Below, piece after piece: positions 8,215-17,316 of a stretch of DNA of 64,000 nt. The stretch is from the NCBI RefSeq assembly GCF_010686685.1, contig NZ_JAAGWD010000010.1, positions 58,901 to 122,900 on the forward strand, written 5' to 3'. The DNA is from Pontibacter burrus. Its GTDB lineage: Bacteria > Bacteroidota > Bacteroidia > Cytophagales > Hymenobacteraceae. The notes under the pieces are model-generated. The model searched no databases. It was not told where the DNA came from and was given only the letters and a program-made list of their open reading frames with translations. Both the position numbers and the translations under genes were made by a program. Numbering within the stretch: position 1 is the first letter of the stretch; each line of letters begins with the position of its first letter.

Positions 8215-8730
8215 TTACTCATCTGACTCACCATATTGCCGGTACTCATCTCTGAGTTTTCCTCCCGGGCTGTATTTCATCATACTTTCCCAAAGCCTGT
8301 CGAACTCACGGCTATAGTCCTGTACAATGCTCAGGTTATCGGTGATCAGGATATTTTCGTGGTTGAACATGGCGGCGCTTCTGGTCCAGTTGTAGCTGCC
8401 GGTTAGCACACTTGTTTCATCGAAAATGGCAAACTTGTGGTGCATGTGGCTGCGCGTCTTGTCAATCCGTACATCCAGACCCTTAGCTGCCAGTTCTCTT
8501 ATATCCGAGCCGACATCGTGCAGCTTTTTATTATCCGTTATGATCTTTATGCTTACGCCACGCTGGTGTGCCCGAACTATAGCTTCCGAAATGCGGTCGT
8601 CGCTGATCGTGAATACACATATTTTCATGGTCTTTTCCGCATCGTCGATGGCTAGGATAATAGCGTTCAGACAATCCTCACCGGGGCTGAAGAAGGCATG
8701 GCTGGTAATTTTCTGCTGACTTGGGCGCAT
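8215..8730 (-). CDS. Phospholipase D-like nuclease/hydrolase, single HKD motif
   Basis: 171 residues. One complete HKD motif, H97-x-K99-x4-D104, is followed by GSYNWT-SA (111-119), as in the Nuc/FAM83 branch that works as a dimer. Likely reactions are cleavage of DNA or RNA phosphodiesters or of a phospholipid; sequence alone does not decide. There is no signal peptide, so a cytoplasmic role is likely. The stop codon lies 10 bp from the end of repeat element B. No partner gene is adjacent. Confidence 0.8.
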   Translation of the reverse strand: MRPSQQKITSHAFFSPGEDCLNAIILAIDDAEKTMKICVFTISDDRISEAIVRAHQRGVSIKIITDNKKLHDVGSDIRELAAKGLDVRIDKTRSHMHHKFAIFDETSVLTGSYNWTRSAAMFNHENILITDNLSIVQDYSREFDRLWESMMKYSPGGKLRDEYRQYGESDE

Positions 8731-8943
8731 GTATTTCTTATTTTAGAGCACTGAAAGGTACGCTTGCTAGCTTAGTTTATGTAAGAAACTGATAATTTGC
8801 TAATTGTATTAGATTTGTGGTGATAAACTATAAAATATTTAGCAAAAATACGTAAATTAGTAGGCATAAATGGAGCTAAAGCAGTTCCCGGGGTGTTACC
8901 TTTAAGTACTGCAAAAGCTTGTTTTAAAGTAGAAGATAGAAGA

Positions 8944-9987
8944 ATGAGAGAAGATTATCTCACTGGCGAAAAAGAGCACATGACGCCAGCTGAACGCGAC
9001 ATAGATAAGGCCCTCCGTCCGCTTAGTTTTGCCGATTTTACTGGTCAGGCTAAAGTAGTGGAGAACCTGAAGATATTTGTGCAGGCTGCCCGCCGTCGTG
9101 GCGAGGCGCTGGACCACGTATTGCTTCACGGACCTCCGGGACTGGGTAAAACCACGCTTTCGCATATTATTGCTTCGGAGCTGGATGCAGGTATAAAAAT
9201 GACTTCGGGCCCGGTGCTGGACAAGCCAAGCGATCTGGCCGGACTGCTGACCAACCTCGACCCGAACGATGTGCTGTTCATCGACGAGATACACCGCCTC
9301 AACCCGATTGTGGAAGAGTACCTGTATTCGGCCATGGAAGACTATAAGATCGACATCATGCTCGATTCTGGTCCGAATGCGCGCTCTGTGCAAATTAGTT
9401 TGAATCCCTTTACCCTTATTGGTGCTACCACACGTTCCGGTTTGCTTACAGCGCCGCTTCGTGCCCGTTTCAGTATCAACAGCCGTCTGGAATATTACGA
9501 TGCCGAGTTGCTTACCTCGATTGTAAAACGCTCATCAGCATTACTGGGTGCGCCTATCCACGAAGATGCTGCTTTCGAGATTGCCCGCCGCAGCCGTGGT
9601 ACACCGCGTATTGCCAACAACCTGCTGCGCCGTACCCGCGACTTTGCCCAGGTAAAAGGCGACGGAACTATAGATGTGGAAATTGCCAAGTTTGCGCTGC
9701 ATGCCCTGGATGTAGACCACAACGGTCTGGATGACATGGATAAACGCATTCTTTCCTGCATCATCGACAAATACAAAGGTGGTCCGGTTGGTATATCAAC
9801 TATAGCTACTGCCTGTGGCGAAGAAGCAGAAACGATTGAGGAAGTATACGAGCCCTTCCTGATTCAGGAAGGGTATATTAAGCGTACCGCCCGCGGCCGT
9901 GAAGCTACTGAAGCAGCCTACAGGCACTTAGGCAAAGTTCCGCCACAACAGGTGCAGACAAATACGCTTTTCGATCAGGCAGAGTAA
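8944..9987 (+). CDS. ruvB: Holliday junction branch migration helicase RuvB
   Basis: 347 residues from ATG 8944 ([11 protein letters not shown]). A start at 8893 would add 17 residues not found in RuvB. Walker [10 protein letters not shown], Walker B FIDEIHR, sensor 1 GATTRSG, the Arg finger region APLRARF, and a C-terminal winged helix with [15 protein letters not shown] are all present. It is the ATPase motor of RuvABC that drives Holliday junction migration in recombinational repair. ruvA and ruvC are not in the window, as is common in this phylum. The gene stands alone and is followed by a terminator. Confidence 0.97.
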   Translation: MREDYLTGEKEHMTPAERDIDKALRPLSFADFTGQAKVVENLKIFVQAARRRGEALDHVLLHGPPGLGKTTLSHIIASELDAGIKMTSGPVLDKPSDLAGLLTNLDPNDVLFIDEIHRLNPIVEEYLYSAMEDYKIDIMLDSGPNARSVQISLNPFTLIGATTRSGLLTAPLRARFSINSRLEYYDAELLTSIVKRSSALLGAPIHEDAAFEIARRSRGTPRIANNLLRRTRDFAQVKGDGTIDVEIAKFALHALDVDHNGLDDMDKRILSCIIDKYKGGPVGISTIATACGEEAETIEEVYEPFLIQEGYIKRTARGREATEAAYRHLGKVPPQQVQTNTLFDQAE

Positions 9988-10012
9988 GCAACTATAGCTT
10001 AAACAATAAAAC

Positions 10013-10044
10013 AAAAAGAGCAGGCCATTTGGTCTGCTCTTTTT
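10013..10044. terminator. Bidirectional terminator between ruvB and the RidA gene
   Basis: AAAAAGAGCAG / CTGCTCTTTTT stem with a 10-nt centre, between convergent genes. It is followed at once by TTTGCCTGAA, the left-end word of the interspersed repeats, and by the perfect palindrome GAACTATA-GCC-TATAGTTC (10053-10071). Confidence 0.88.
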
Positions 10045-10108
10045 GTTTGCCTGAACTATAGCCTATAGTTCACATGCTTCTGTAAGGCTCTATAATTTTG
10101 CGAGGCGG

Positions 10109-10546
10109 CTATTCTGTTTTCTTTATCTCCGCGATCAGTTCTACCTCCAGTACCGATTCACTGTCCAGCAACCTGGCAACTTCTACCCAGGTGGCAGCAG
10201 GGTTGTGGGTGCCATAGTATTTCTTCCGGATGTCGCGGTGTTTCTTTATGGCTTCAATGTCTTTGGTGTATAGGTTCTCTTTCACTACATGTGTAAAATC
10301 AAGGTTGTATTTCTTTAGCGTCAGCTCCAGCGTTTTGTAAACGCGTTCCATGGCTTTGTCCATGTCGCCGTTGCCTACGGTGCCCGATATATAAAGCATG
10401 TTGCCGCTACGGTAGGCTTGAGCGTAATTCCATTCTTTTTCGCCGGGGTGCAGATGGAAGACTTTACCATTCTTTTCCGTGGTACCCTGCGCAAAAGCTC
10501 CCATCCCAAAGCACAGGAAGGCAAGCAGTGTAAATAGTTTTTTCAT
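10109..10546 (-). CDS. Exported RidA/YjgF-family protein (enamine/imine deaminase-like)
   Basis: 145 residues. A signal peptide (MKKLFTLLAFLCFGMGAFAQ) precedes a complete RidA domain. The catalytic-type Arg lies in VEVARLL (R125), and EVELIAE near 134-140 supplies the acidic partner. RidA proteins hydrolyse reactive enamines/imines made by PLP enzymes, but they are usually cytoplasmic; this copy is predicted periplasmic, where its substrate is unknown. Monocistronic, convergent with ruvB. Start context AACTATG. Confidence 0.85.
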   Translation of the reverse strand: MKKLFTLLAFLCFGMGAFAQGTTEKNGKVFHLHPGEKEWNYAQAYRSGNMLYISGTVGNGDMDKAMERVYKTLELTLKKYNLDFTHVVKENLYTKDIEAIKKHRDIRKKYYGTHNPAATWVEVARLLDSESVLEVELIAEIKKTE

Positions 10547-10720
10547 AGTTATAGATTTAGGTTTTATGTCTGAAAGTTAAGAAGATAAGGTGAATCCAGA
10601 GTCAGCTTTAGCATACTTTAACTAAATAATTTACAAGTTCTGGAATGGGATTGGGGTATCTGAAGAATCCTGTTAAATCAGATTAATCCCTTTTAAGCAC
10701 TGGCCGGATTTATTTTAGTT

Positions 10721-10728
10721 TAATTTTG
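10721..10728 (+). promoter_or_regulatory. Promoter -7 element TAATTTTG for queG
   Basis: TAnnTTTG match 46 bp before the proposed TTG start. Two CTATAG palindromes lie in the leader. Confidence 0.5.
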
Positions 10729-10774
10729 TTGATCAAACTATAGCTGCCAAACTATAGGCAGGCTAAACTATAAC

Positions 10775-11755
10775 TTGAACAAAGCGCAACAAACATATCT
10801 GATCAAGCAGAAGGCACAGGAACTGGGCTTCATGTATTGCGGTATCTCGAAGGCTGATTTCCTGGAGGAGGAAGCACCTCGCCTGGAGAACTGGCTAAAG
10901 CAGAACATGCACGGGCAGATGCACTACATGGAGAACCATTTCGACAAGCGCCTGGACCCTCGGCTTTTAGTTGATGGGGCGAAGTCTGTGGTGTCGTTGC
11001 TGCTCAATTATTACCCTGCCAAAGAAACACAGCAACCCGACGAGGACACACTTAAAATATCAAAATACGCCTACGGTACCGATTACCATTTCGTGATAAA
11101 GGACAAGCTGAAAACGCTCCTGACCTACATAAACGAAACGATTGGCGAGGTGGGCGGCCGTTGCTTTGTAGATTCTGCGCCGGTGCTGGACAAGGCCTGG
11201 GCCAAAAAATGCGGCCTGGGCTGGGTAGGCAAAAACTCAAACCTGATAACGCCCCAGGTAGGCAGCTTTTACTTTATAGCCGAACTGATCATAGACCTGG
11301 AACTGGAGTATGATGGCCCGATAAAGGATTACTGCGGAAGCTGCACCAAGTGCCTGGACGCCTGTCCTACAGATGCTATAGTTGCGCCTTACGTGGTAGA
11401 TGGCAGCAAATGTATATCCTACTTCACCATTGAATTGAAAGATCAGCTGCCGCAGGAAATGAACGGCAAATTCGGCAACTGGGTATTTGGCTGCGACATT
11501 TGCCAGGATGTGTGCCCCTGGAACCGTTTCAGCAAACCGCACAACGAGCCAGACTTTGCCCCGCATCCCGATTTAAAGCACATGAAAACGACCGACTGGC
11601 AGGAGCTGACGCATGAAGTATTTGCACAGCTCTTCAAGAAATCGGCGGTAAAGCGCACGGGCTATAATGGGCTGTTGCGCAACATTAACTTTGTAGAAAA
11701 AGGCCAGGAGCACTGGCCCGATCCTATGGCTGAAGCCTCGCAAAAACGCGGTTAA
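10775..11755 (+). CDS. queG: Epoxyqueuosine reductase QueG
   Basis: 326 residues. Cobalamin- and iron-sulfur-dependent enzyme that reduces epoxyqueuosine to queuosine in tRNA. FVDSAPV (Asp133, general acid position) lies in the cobalamin domain. Two [4Fe-4S] motifs follow: [12 protein letters not shown] (Cys 187/190/193/197) and [11 protein letters not shown] (Cys 240/243/247) with an extra Cys213. The start is a TTG; no ATG or GTG exists in frame between it and the promoter, and the next Met (residue 20) lies inside the conserved domain. Its 3' end overlaps a small minus-strand gene by 32 bp. Confidence 0.95.
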   Translation: MNKAQQTYLIKQKAQELGFMYCGISKADFLEEEAPRLENWLKQNMHGQMHYMENHFDKRLDPRLLVDGAKSVVSLLLNYYPAKETQQPDEDTLKISKYAYGTDYHFVIKDKLKTLLTYINETIGEVGGRCFVDSAPVLDKAWAKKCGLGWVGKNSNLITPQVGSFYFIAELIIDLELEYDGPIKDYCGSCTKCLDACPTDAIVAPYVVDGSKCISYFTIELKDQLPQEMNGKFGNWVFGCDICQDVCPWNRFSKPHNEPDFAPHPDLKHMKTTDWQELTHEVFAQLFKKSAVKRTGYNGLLRNINFVEKGQEHWPDPMAEASQKRG

Positions 11756-11915
11756 TAATAAGCAGGTATCTGCTGGAGAACTGGTCGTAACACCATTGTT
11801 TTAGTTGCAACAGCTCATCTGCTACAAGAAATTTAAAGGATTTTCTGAGCTCCTTCTCAAACAGCATTTTGTCGAAGCTAACCTTCAGCAAAATGGTTTT
11901 TACATATTCCAACAT
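11724..11915 (-). CDS. Small conserved Bacteroidota protein, unknown function
   Basis: 63 residues, basic and helical, beginning [19 protein letters not shown] and containing KELRK and [12 protein letters not shown]. It resembles a short family I have seen widely in Cytophagales and Bacteroidetes (recalled, not checked). No signal peptide or membrane helix. It is convergent with queG, overlapping its last 32 bp. No TAnnTTTG element found upstream. The rest of the gap to 12109 is AT-rich with only the batD promoter seen. Confidence 0.65.
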   Translation of the reverse strand: MLEYVKTILLKVSFDKMLFEKELRKSFKFLVADELLQLKQWCYDQFSSRYLLIINRVFARLQP

Positions 11916-12069
11916 GTCAGTAAAGTAATAGAATCAAGTTCTGTTTTCAGTTACGCATGTAACGCGTAAAAGTGCTGTTTTATATTGTAAATTGGGTTAA
12001 AGAAGTGCCATTTAAAGTAAAACACCTGAAATGAAGGTTTGTTTGACCGAAAGAGCTGCCGGAAATTAC

Positions 12070-12077
12070 TAAATTTG
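12070..12077 (+). promoter_or_regulatory. Promoter -7 element TAAATTTG for batD-aroC
   Basis: TAnnTTTG match 32 bp before the ATG at 12110. Confidence 0.55.
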
Positions 12078-12109
12078 CTAACAGGCTATTCTTTCATAGC
12101 CAGCAAACT

Positions 12110-13558
12110 ATGCGTTTCATTATCCTGACTATCGTGTTTCTGTTGTTATTGCCCGGCATGCTGCTGGCGCAACAGATCAGCATTGAGTTAGGTAAAAGCC
12201 CGCTCCCGATCAACCAGTACTATACCATTGGCATCCGGTTGCAGGACCAGCAGCTAAAAGAATATAGCCCTTTCCCCGAGATTGAAGGGTTTAAGAAAAG
12301 CAGCAAATATTCCTCTACCGAAACTATAATTACGGGCGGAACAACCACCAAAATACTAACGGTTTACCAGAACTATGCGCCGCTGCAGGAAGGTGAATTT
12401 GTGTTGAAGCCTTTCAGTATGAAGGTGAACGGGCAGATGGTGCAGTCGGAAGGTACAACTATAGTTGTGCGCCCAATGGCTGCGGCAACACCCGGCACTA
12501 ACCTGCCCGACCTGGTAACACCAGGTGAAGAACCGGAAGCCGTGCTGGACGGACAACCAGAGTTTATCGAAAAAGATGACTATGCTTTCCTGACACTTTA
12601 TACCAGCAAAAATGAGGTTTATGTGGGCGAAGGATTTACAGTAGCATTATACTTTTACCTTGCCGCCGAAGACCAGCAGTTACTGGAGTTCTATGACTTT
12701 GCTAACCAGATAACCGGCATACTTCGCCAGATAAAACAGCCTAATGTGTGGGAAGAGTCGTTTGATTTTTCGGAGATAACGCCTGAAAATGTACTGGTAA
12801 ACGACAAGCCATACCTGCGGTTTAAACTATACGAAGCCGTTTTATACCCTATTAACCAGGAGCCTATATTTTTCCCGCAATTATCGTTGCGGATGCTGAA
12901 GTATAAAGTGGCTAAACAGCCCAACCTGTTAAATGCGGAGCGCCAGGAAGGGTATAAAACGTACTTTGCTCGCCCACGTGAGGTAAAGGTAAAGCAGCTA
13001 CCACCTCACCCTCTCCGCGATGTAGTGCCGGTTGGTACCTATAGTCTGAACGAGCAGCTCTCGCGCAGATCGGTAGAAGTGAACAGAAGCTTCTCTTACC
13101 TGTTTCAGGTGGTGGGTGAAGGCAACATGGCAGCTATTATGCCACCCGTGCCCAATGCATCTCCTGGGCTGGAGTTTTACCCGCCTGATATGCGGCAGGA
13201 TGTAACCCGGCGTGCGGGCAGAGCATCCGGCTCAAAAAGCTTTACCTATACCGTGCTGCCGCGTAGTCCCGGCCAATATAAACTGCAGGATGCCCTGCAA
13301 CTGATTTACTTTGACCCTGTAACAGCCCGGTACGATACCCTGCGCCCATCGCTTGCCGTAACTATAACCGGAACCCGAGATACCGATGCCCTCGTGCTTT
13401 CACGTGATCTGGGGCCATTTTACAAGATCATCGAGAATGAAGATAACAGCCTGGTTAGCCTGCACCAATTCGACGAGATCAGGAGATACACTAACATTAT
13501 ATTGGTTGTGCTGCTGGCGGTATCGGGCTTTGTGTTTATTAAACGAAGAAAACTATGA
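12110..13558 (+). CDS. batD: BatD family protein (aerotolerance-type, periplasmic with C-terminal anchor)
   Basis: 482 residues. Signal peptide (cleavage after MLLAQ, ~20), several beta-rich domains starting with the BatD-like FxVQ-type strand pattern ([22 protein letters not shown]), and one transmembrane helix near 462-478 with a KRRKL tail on the cytoplasmic side. BatD normally belongs to the moxR-bat operons that affect envelope and oxygen-stress tolerance, but none of the other bat genes is here. The stop overlaps the aroC start (ATGA), so the two genes are translationally coupled. Confidence 0.75.
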   Translation: MRFIILTIVFLLLLPGMLLAQQISIELGKSPLPINQYYTIGIRLQDQQLKEYSPFPEIEGFKKSSKYSSTETIITGGTTTKILTVYQNYAPLQEGEFVLKPFSMKVNGQMVQSEGTTIVVRPMAAATPGTNLPDLVTPGEEPEAVLDGQPEFIEKDDYAFLTLYTSKNEVYVGEGFTVALYFYLAAEDQQLLEFYDFANQITGILRQIKQPNVWEESFDFSEITPENVLVNDKPYLRFKLYEAVLYPINQEPIFFPQLSLRMLKYKVAKQPNLLNAERQEGYKTYFARPREVKVKQLPPHPLRDVVPVGTYSLNEQLSRRSVEVNRSFSYLFQVVGEGNMAAIMPPVPNASPGLEFYPPDMRQDVTRRAGRASGSKSFTYTVLPRSPGQYKLQDALQLIYFDPVTARYDTLRPSLAVTITGTRDTDALVLSRDLGPFYKIIENEDNSLVSLHQFDEIRRYTNIILVVLLAVSGFVFIKRRKL

Positions 13559-14634
13559 GCAATACATATGGTAGCCTGTTCAGGATAACAACTTTTGGCG
13601 AATCGCACGGACCTGCCGTTGGTGTGGTGCTGGATGGTTGCCCTGCAGGATTAGAGATAACTACCGACGAAATACAGGCAGCCTTAGACCGTCGCAGGCC
13701 AGGGCAGTCGGATATTACAACACCGCGAAGCGAAGAAGATAAGGTAACAATACTTTCGGGTGTGTTTGAAGGTGTTACAACCGGCACGCCTATTACGCTG
13801 GTTGTAAACAACAAAGATCAGCATAGCCATGACTATAGCCACATTCAGCATGCTTTCCGCCCATCGCACGCCGATTATACTTATACCGCCAAATACGGTA
13901 CCCGCGATTACCGTGGCGGTGGCCGCAGTTCGGCCCGCGAAACAGTAGCCCGTGTAGCAGCAGGCGCCATTGCCACTAAGCTGCTGAAGGAACAGGGGAT
14001 ATCAGTAAACAGCTACGTGTCGCAAGTGGGTACTATAAAGCTGCGCAAGCACTATTCTAAGCTCGACTTTAAAAAGATAGATGCCAACAAAGTGCGCTGC
14101 CCTGATGGTAAAATAGCAGCCCGTATGATTGGTGTTATAGAAGATGCCCGTAACAGCCTGGATACAATTGGCGGTGTGGTGAGCTGCGTGATACAAGGTG
14201 TGCCTGCCGGTTTGGGAGAACCTGTGTTTGATAAGCTGCATGCCGAGCTGGGCAAGGCTATGTTAAGCATAAATGCAGTAAAAGGTTTTGAATACGGCAG
14301 TGGTTTTGAAGGCGTAAAGCTGCGTGGCTCACAGCACAACGACGAGTTTTATACCGATGAGGATGGCAGCATCAAGACCAGAACAAACCACTCTGGCGGC
14401 ATACAGGGCGGTATCAGCAACGGGCAGGATATTTACTTTAATGTAGCGTTTAAGCCGGTTGCCACCATTCTGCAGCCCCAAACAACTATAAACGATGCCG
14501 GTGAAGAAATAACGCTGCAGGGCAAGGGCCGCCACGACCCATGCGTTCTGCCGCGCGCTGTGCCTATAGTTGATGCCATGGCTGCATTGGTACTGGCGGA
14601 TTTCGTACTTCGCCGGAAAGCCAACAAACTATAG
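13555..14634 (+). CDS. aroC: Chorismate synthase
   Basis: 359 residues, normal length. Family signatures are visible: [12 protein letters not shown] near the N-terminus, [13 protein letters not shown] with the phosphate-binding basic cluster, the Gly-rich [20 protein letters not shown] block, and the C-terminal [22 protein letters not shown]. It removes phosphate from EPSP with reduced FMN to give chorismate, the last step of the shikimate pathway. Coupled to batD by a 4-bp overlap. The stop codon TAG is part of an AACTATAGTT palindrome (14627-14636), and the next gene on the other strand ends 1 bp away. Confidence 0.97.
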   Translation: MSNTYGSLFRITTFGESHGPAVGVVLDGCPAGLEITTDEIQAALDRRRPGQSDITTPRSEEDKVTILSGVFEGVTTGTPITLVVNNKDQHSHDYSHIQHAFRPSHADYTYTAKYGTRDYRGGGRSSARETVARVAAGAIATKLLKEQGISVNSYVSQVGTIKLRKHYSKLDFKKIDANKVRCPDGKIAARMIGVIEDARNSLDTIGGVVSCVIQGVPAGLGEPVFDKLHAELGKAMLSINAVKGFEYGSGFEGVKLRGSQHNDEFYTDEDGSIKTRTNHSGGIQGGISNGQDIYFNVAFKPVATILQPQTTINDAGEEITLQGKGRHDPCVLPRAVPIVDAMAALVLADFVLRRKANKL

Positions 14635-14635
14635 T

Positions 14636-15313
14636 TTAACTAAATGCGCTAGCCGGAACATAGCCGTATTCCACTAATTCTTCAGGGTTGTTTATTGATC
14701 GGCAGGCGCCATCTGTAAGCAGTACAACCCTGTCGCTGATGCGAACTACCGTACTATAGTTGTGGTCGGTAATAATGAAGCCTTTTGTACTCAGGTGTTC
14801 TTCCAGCAGTTCCAGTATCCGGTCTGTGTAGATGGGCTCTATACCTGAAAAGGGTTCATCGAGCAGTAGGAACTTCACATCCTTTTGCAGTAGCAACAGC
14901 AACTCAAAATAGCGCAGTTCACCCTTCGATAGCTCATCCGGAAATTTATTCAGGTGTGGCTTTGTACGTTCATGCTCTTGTATAGCTTTCCGCTTATCCG
15001 GTTCCTGAAAGTATAGTTCAATAATTTTGTGCAGGCGCAGGTTATCTGGCAGGAAACTATGTTGCGGTAAGTAGGCCACCAGGTTACGGTGTTTATAGGG
15101 CGCCTGATATGCGGTCCCGTTCACCCTGATGTGTTTGTTGGCCGTAGGCTGGGTGCCGAAAATGATTCTGAGCAGCGTGCTTTTCCCACTGCCATTCCGG
15201 CCGAGCAAGCCTACAATTTCACCGGTTTCGCAGCTCAGGTAAATATCTGTCAGCAGCTGCCGGTTTGCTATGTTATAGATTATGCTGTCGGCTTCCAGTT
15301 TGTGCTCAGGCAT
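14636..15313 (-). CDS. ABC transporter ATP-binding protein
   Basis: 225 residues from ATG 15313; the longer frame to 15373 would run far into the upstream gene and adds Cys-rich sequence. Walker A LLGRNGSGKST, Q-loop YLPQHSF, Walker B FLLLDEPFSG, and H-loop IITDHNYSTV. The signature is LSKGELRYFE instead of LSGGQ, a variant seen in small Bacteroidota ABC units. It overlaps the upstream membrane gene by 8 bp, so the two probably form one transporter. Direction and substrate are unknown. Confidence 0.85.
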   Translation of the reverse strand: MPEHKLEADSIIYNIANRQLLTDIYLSCETGEIVGLLGRNGSGKSTLLRIIFGTQPTANKHIRVNGTAYQAPYKHRNLVAYLPQHSFLPDNLRLHKIIELYFQEPDKRKAIQEHERTKPHLNKFPDELSKGELRYFELLLLLQKDVKFLLLDEPFSGIEPIYTDRILELLEEHLSTKGFIITDHNYSTVVRISDRVVLLTDGACRSINNPEELVEYGYVPASAFS

Positions 15314-15623
15314 ACAGGCATAGTTTAAAACAGAATAACAGCACCGCCAGCATTGCATTAAGCAGGAAAGCACTAACTATAAGCTCCTGTTTGCTGATGC
15401 CCATGTTATGATAGAAGTAATACTGTTGGCCATAGCGTTGCCCGTAAAAATAAACCGATAGCACAAAGCTACCCGTCAGCAGGCTTAAGCTGAAACCATT
15501 GATCAGGCCAATCATACCTTTTGCTGAAATAGCCATGCTGACCACACTTACCAACAGCGAAAAGGGCAGATTAAAAGCCAGCAGCCTCCGGTGGTAGTGC
15601 AGGTAAAGTTTCAGCTTTTGCAT
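15306..15623 (-). CDS. Small membrane protein, probable partner of the ABC ATPase
   Basis: 105 residues with three predicted membrane helices (~18-35, 40-60 and 83-103) after a basic N-terminus. No recognised family; too small for a usual ABC permease. The overlap with the ATPase gene and shared direction make it a candidate permease subunit, working as an oligomer (inference). Confidence 0.7.
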   Translation of the reverse strand: MQKLKLYLHYHRRLLAFNLPFSLLVSVVSMAISAKGMIGLINGFSLSLLTGSFVLSVYFYGQRYGQQYYFYHNMGISKQELIVSAFLLNAMLAVLLFCFKLCLYA

Positions 15624-15665
15624 AGTGGTGTATATAGCTGAAGTTAATTATAATATGCCTGAAAC

Positions 15666-15705
15666 AAAAACGCCGCTGCTGTTAGATCAGAAGCGGCGTT
15701 TTTTA
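15666..15705 (-). terminator. Terminator after nhaD
   Basis: AACGCCGCT / AGCGGCGTT stem with A-runs and T-runs on both sides, 16 bp beyond the nhaD stop. It would also stop plus-strand transcription. Confidence 0.85.
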
Positions 15706-15720
15706 TAGTTAAGCTATAGT

Positions 15721-17112
15721 TTAGAATAAGCGTAAGTGCACTACCAGGTACCATACAATAAGCAGGATTGGCAGCAGGAACGGGATAGAGTAACGGAATA
15801 CATATCCGAAGAAAGATGGCATTTTAATACCAGCGCTCTCAGCTATGGCTTTCACCATAAAGTTAGGCCCGTTGCCAATGTAGGTAAATGCACCAAATAA
15901 TACAGAAGCCAGCGAGATAGCCTCTAACTGGATTAGTGTTTCTCTTCCGGCAGCTGATGTTCCTTCAGCAAACATTTTTACATCCGTTACACTAGCCTGC
16001 GAAAGGTCGAACTTAGCCATTGCCAGCGACAGGAAGTTGGCATAAGTAGGCGCATTATCCAGGAAGCCTGAAAGCGAACCGGTTGCCCAATACAGCGTAT
16101 TTGGTGTAATATATTGCGCATAAGCCGGAGAAGACGCGATCTCAGCAGATAGTTGCAGGGCTGGCATCATGGTAAAGAAGATACCAAAGAACAGGAATAC
16201 TACTTCCAGGATAGGGTGGAAGTTGAAGTGGTTACCTGCCAGTGCTGTCTTGTTCGAAAAGCGGTAGGCCAGGAACGCTGCAGAAAGCTGAATGATCTCA
16301 CGCAGGAAAGATATCTTGGCCCCATCGTAGTAAATGTGCGGCAGACCATCGATCACGTTCGGATCCAGACCTACGGCGCCAACTATAATTGCCAGCCAGA
16401 TCAGGTTGCGCTTGCCTGCGAAGTGGAATTCAGTTTTAGCATCGTTTTTGGCTACTACGGCTGGGTCGGGTGTAAATTCGGTTTCTTTATTGCGGCGATC
16501 TACAAAATAGAACAGTAAGCAAAGCAGTGCAATGGAAATCATCCACGGAATAAACAGGTGCTGCATTGTCCAGAAGAACGGAACGCCTTTGATAAAGCCA
16601 ATAAACAGTGGCGGATCGCCAAGCGGAGTTAAAAGACCGCCCGCGTTACTAACTATAAATATGAAGAAGATGATCTGGTATGCTTTGATGCGGTGGTTAT
16701 TGAGCCTGATAAACGGGCGGATAAGCAGAAGCGAAGCACCTGTAGTACCAATAACGTTTGCCAGCACGGCACCTATAGCTACCAATGCTACGTTCATGAT
16801 AGGGGTAGCCCGGGCATTAACATTAAGGTAAATACCTCCTGCCGCAATATAAAGTGAGCTAAGCAGGGCGGCAAACGTAAAATATTCTGCTAAAGTGTGT
16901 ATCGGCATGTGAACATCCTGTAATACAAACAGGTAGTAAGCCAATACTGTAAGGCCAAGAATAACGGCTACTTTCTTATAGTTGTTCTCCCAGAAGTGAC
17001 CGAAAAAAATAGGGCCGGCCGCGATCATGCCGATCAAAAGAAGGAATGGGATAATAAGAAACCCTGGCGGAGAATGCAGGTTCTGAGCCAGCAGAATAAA
17101 ATTAGTCAACAT
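15721..17112 (-). CDS. nhaD: Na+/H+ antiporter NhaD
   Basis: 463 residues from ATG 17112 (MLTNFILLAQNL). The upstream Met at 17148 lies inside the TATCTTTG promoter element and cannot be on the transcript. Eleven to thirteen membrane helices are predicted, with NhaD/ArsB-fold motifs: GTTGASLLLIRPF, FIFIVSNAGGLLTPLGDPPLFIGF, and SLSGFLDNAPTYANF near the second half. It exchanges Na+ or Li+ for H+ at alkaline pH. It is monocistronic. Confidence 0.93.
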   Translation of the reverse strand: MLTNFILLAQNLHSPPGFLIIPFLLLIGMIAAGPIFFGHFWENNYKKVAVILGLTVLAYYLFVLQDVHMPIHTLAEYFTFAALLSSLYIAAGGIYLNVNARATPIMNVALVAIGAVLANVIGTTGASLLLIRPFIRLNNHRIKAYQIIFFIFIVSNAGGLLTPLGDPPLFIGFIKGVPFFWTMQHLFIPWMISIALLCLLFYFVDRRNKETEFTPDPAVVAKNDAKTEFHFAGKRNLIWLAIIVGAVGLDPNVIDGLPHIYYDGAKISFLREIIQLSAAFLAYRFSNKTALAGNHFNFHPILEVVFLFFGIFFTMMPALQLSAEIASSPAYAQYITPNTLYWATGSLSGFLDNAPTYANFLSLAMAKFDLSQASVTDVKMFAEGTSAAGRETLIQLEAISLASVLFGAFTYIGNGPNFMVKAIAESAGIKMPSFFGYVFRYSIPFLLPILLIVWYLVVHLRLF

Positions 17113-17145
17113 AAGTATAGGTATATTGTGTTGGTTAGTTCTAAA

Positions 17146-17153
17146 CAAAGATA
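17146..17153 (-). promoter_or_regulatory. Promoter -7 element TATCTTTG for nhaD
   Basis: TAnnTTTG on the minus strand, 33 bp before the ATG at 17112; it decides against the start at 17148. Confidence 0.62.
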
Positions 17154-17261
17154 GTTTTTCTGGCCTTATACACCATTTTATAGTAGATTTTTATTAGTTT
17201 TTGTTCAGAATATGCAGAACGATTGCGTGACCGATCATTATTATGATATATGAAAATTGCC

Positions 17262-17269
17262 TAATTTTG
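17262..17269 (+). promoter_or_regulatory. Promoter -7 element TAATTTTG for the Nfu gene
   Basis: TAnnTTTG match 47 bp before the ATG at 17317. Confidence 0.55.
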
Positions 17270-17316
17270 GAAACTTTAAGGCATAGTCCGAGGTTTTACT
17301 TAAAACGAAGAATTCC

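Noticed and set aside
17113..17148. Upstream Met (17148) as the nhaD start
   Set aside because: It falls on the promoter -7 element itself, so it would not be in the mRNA.
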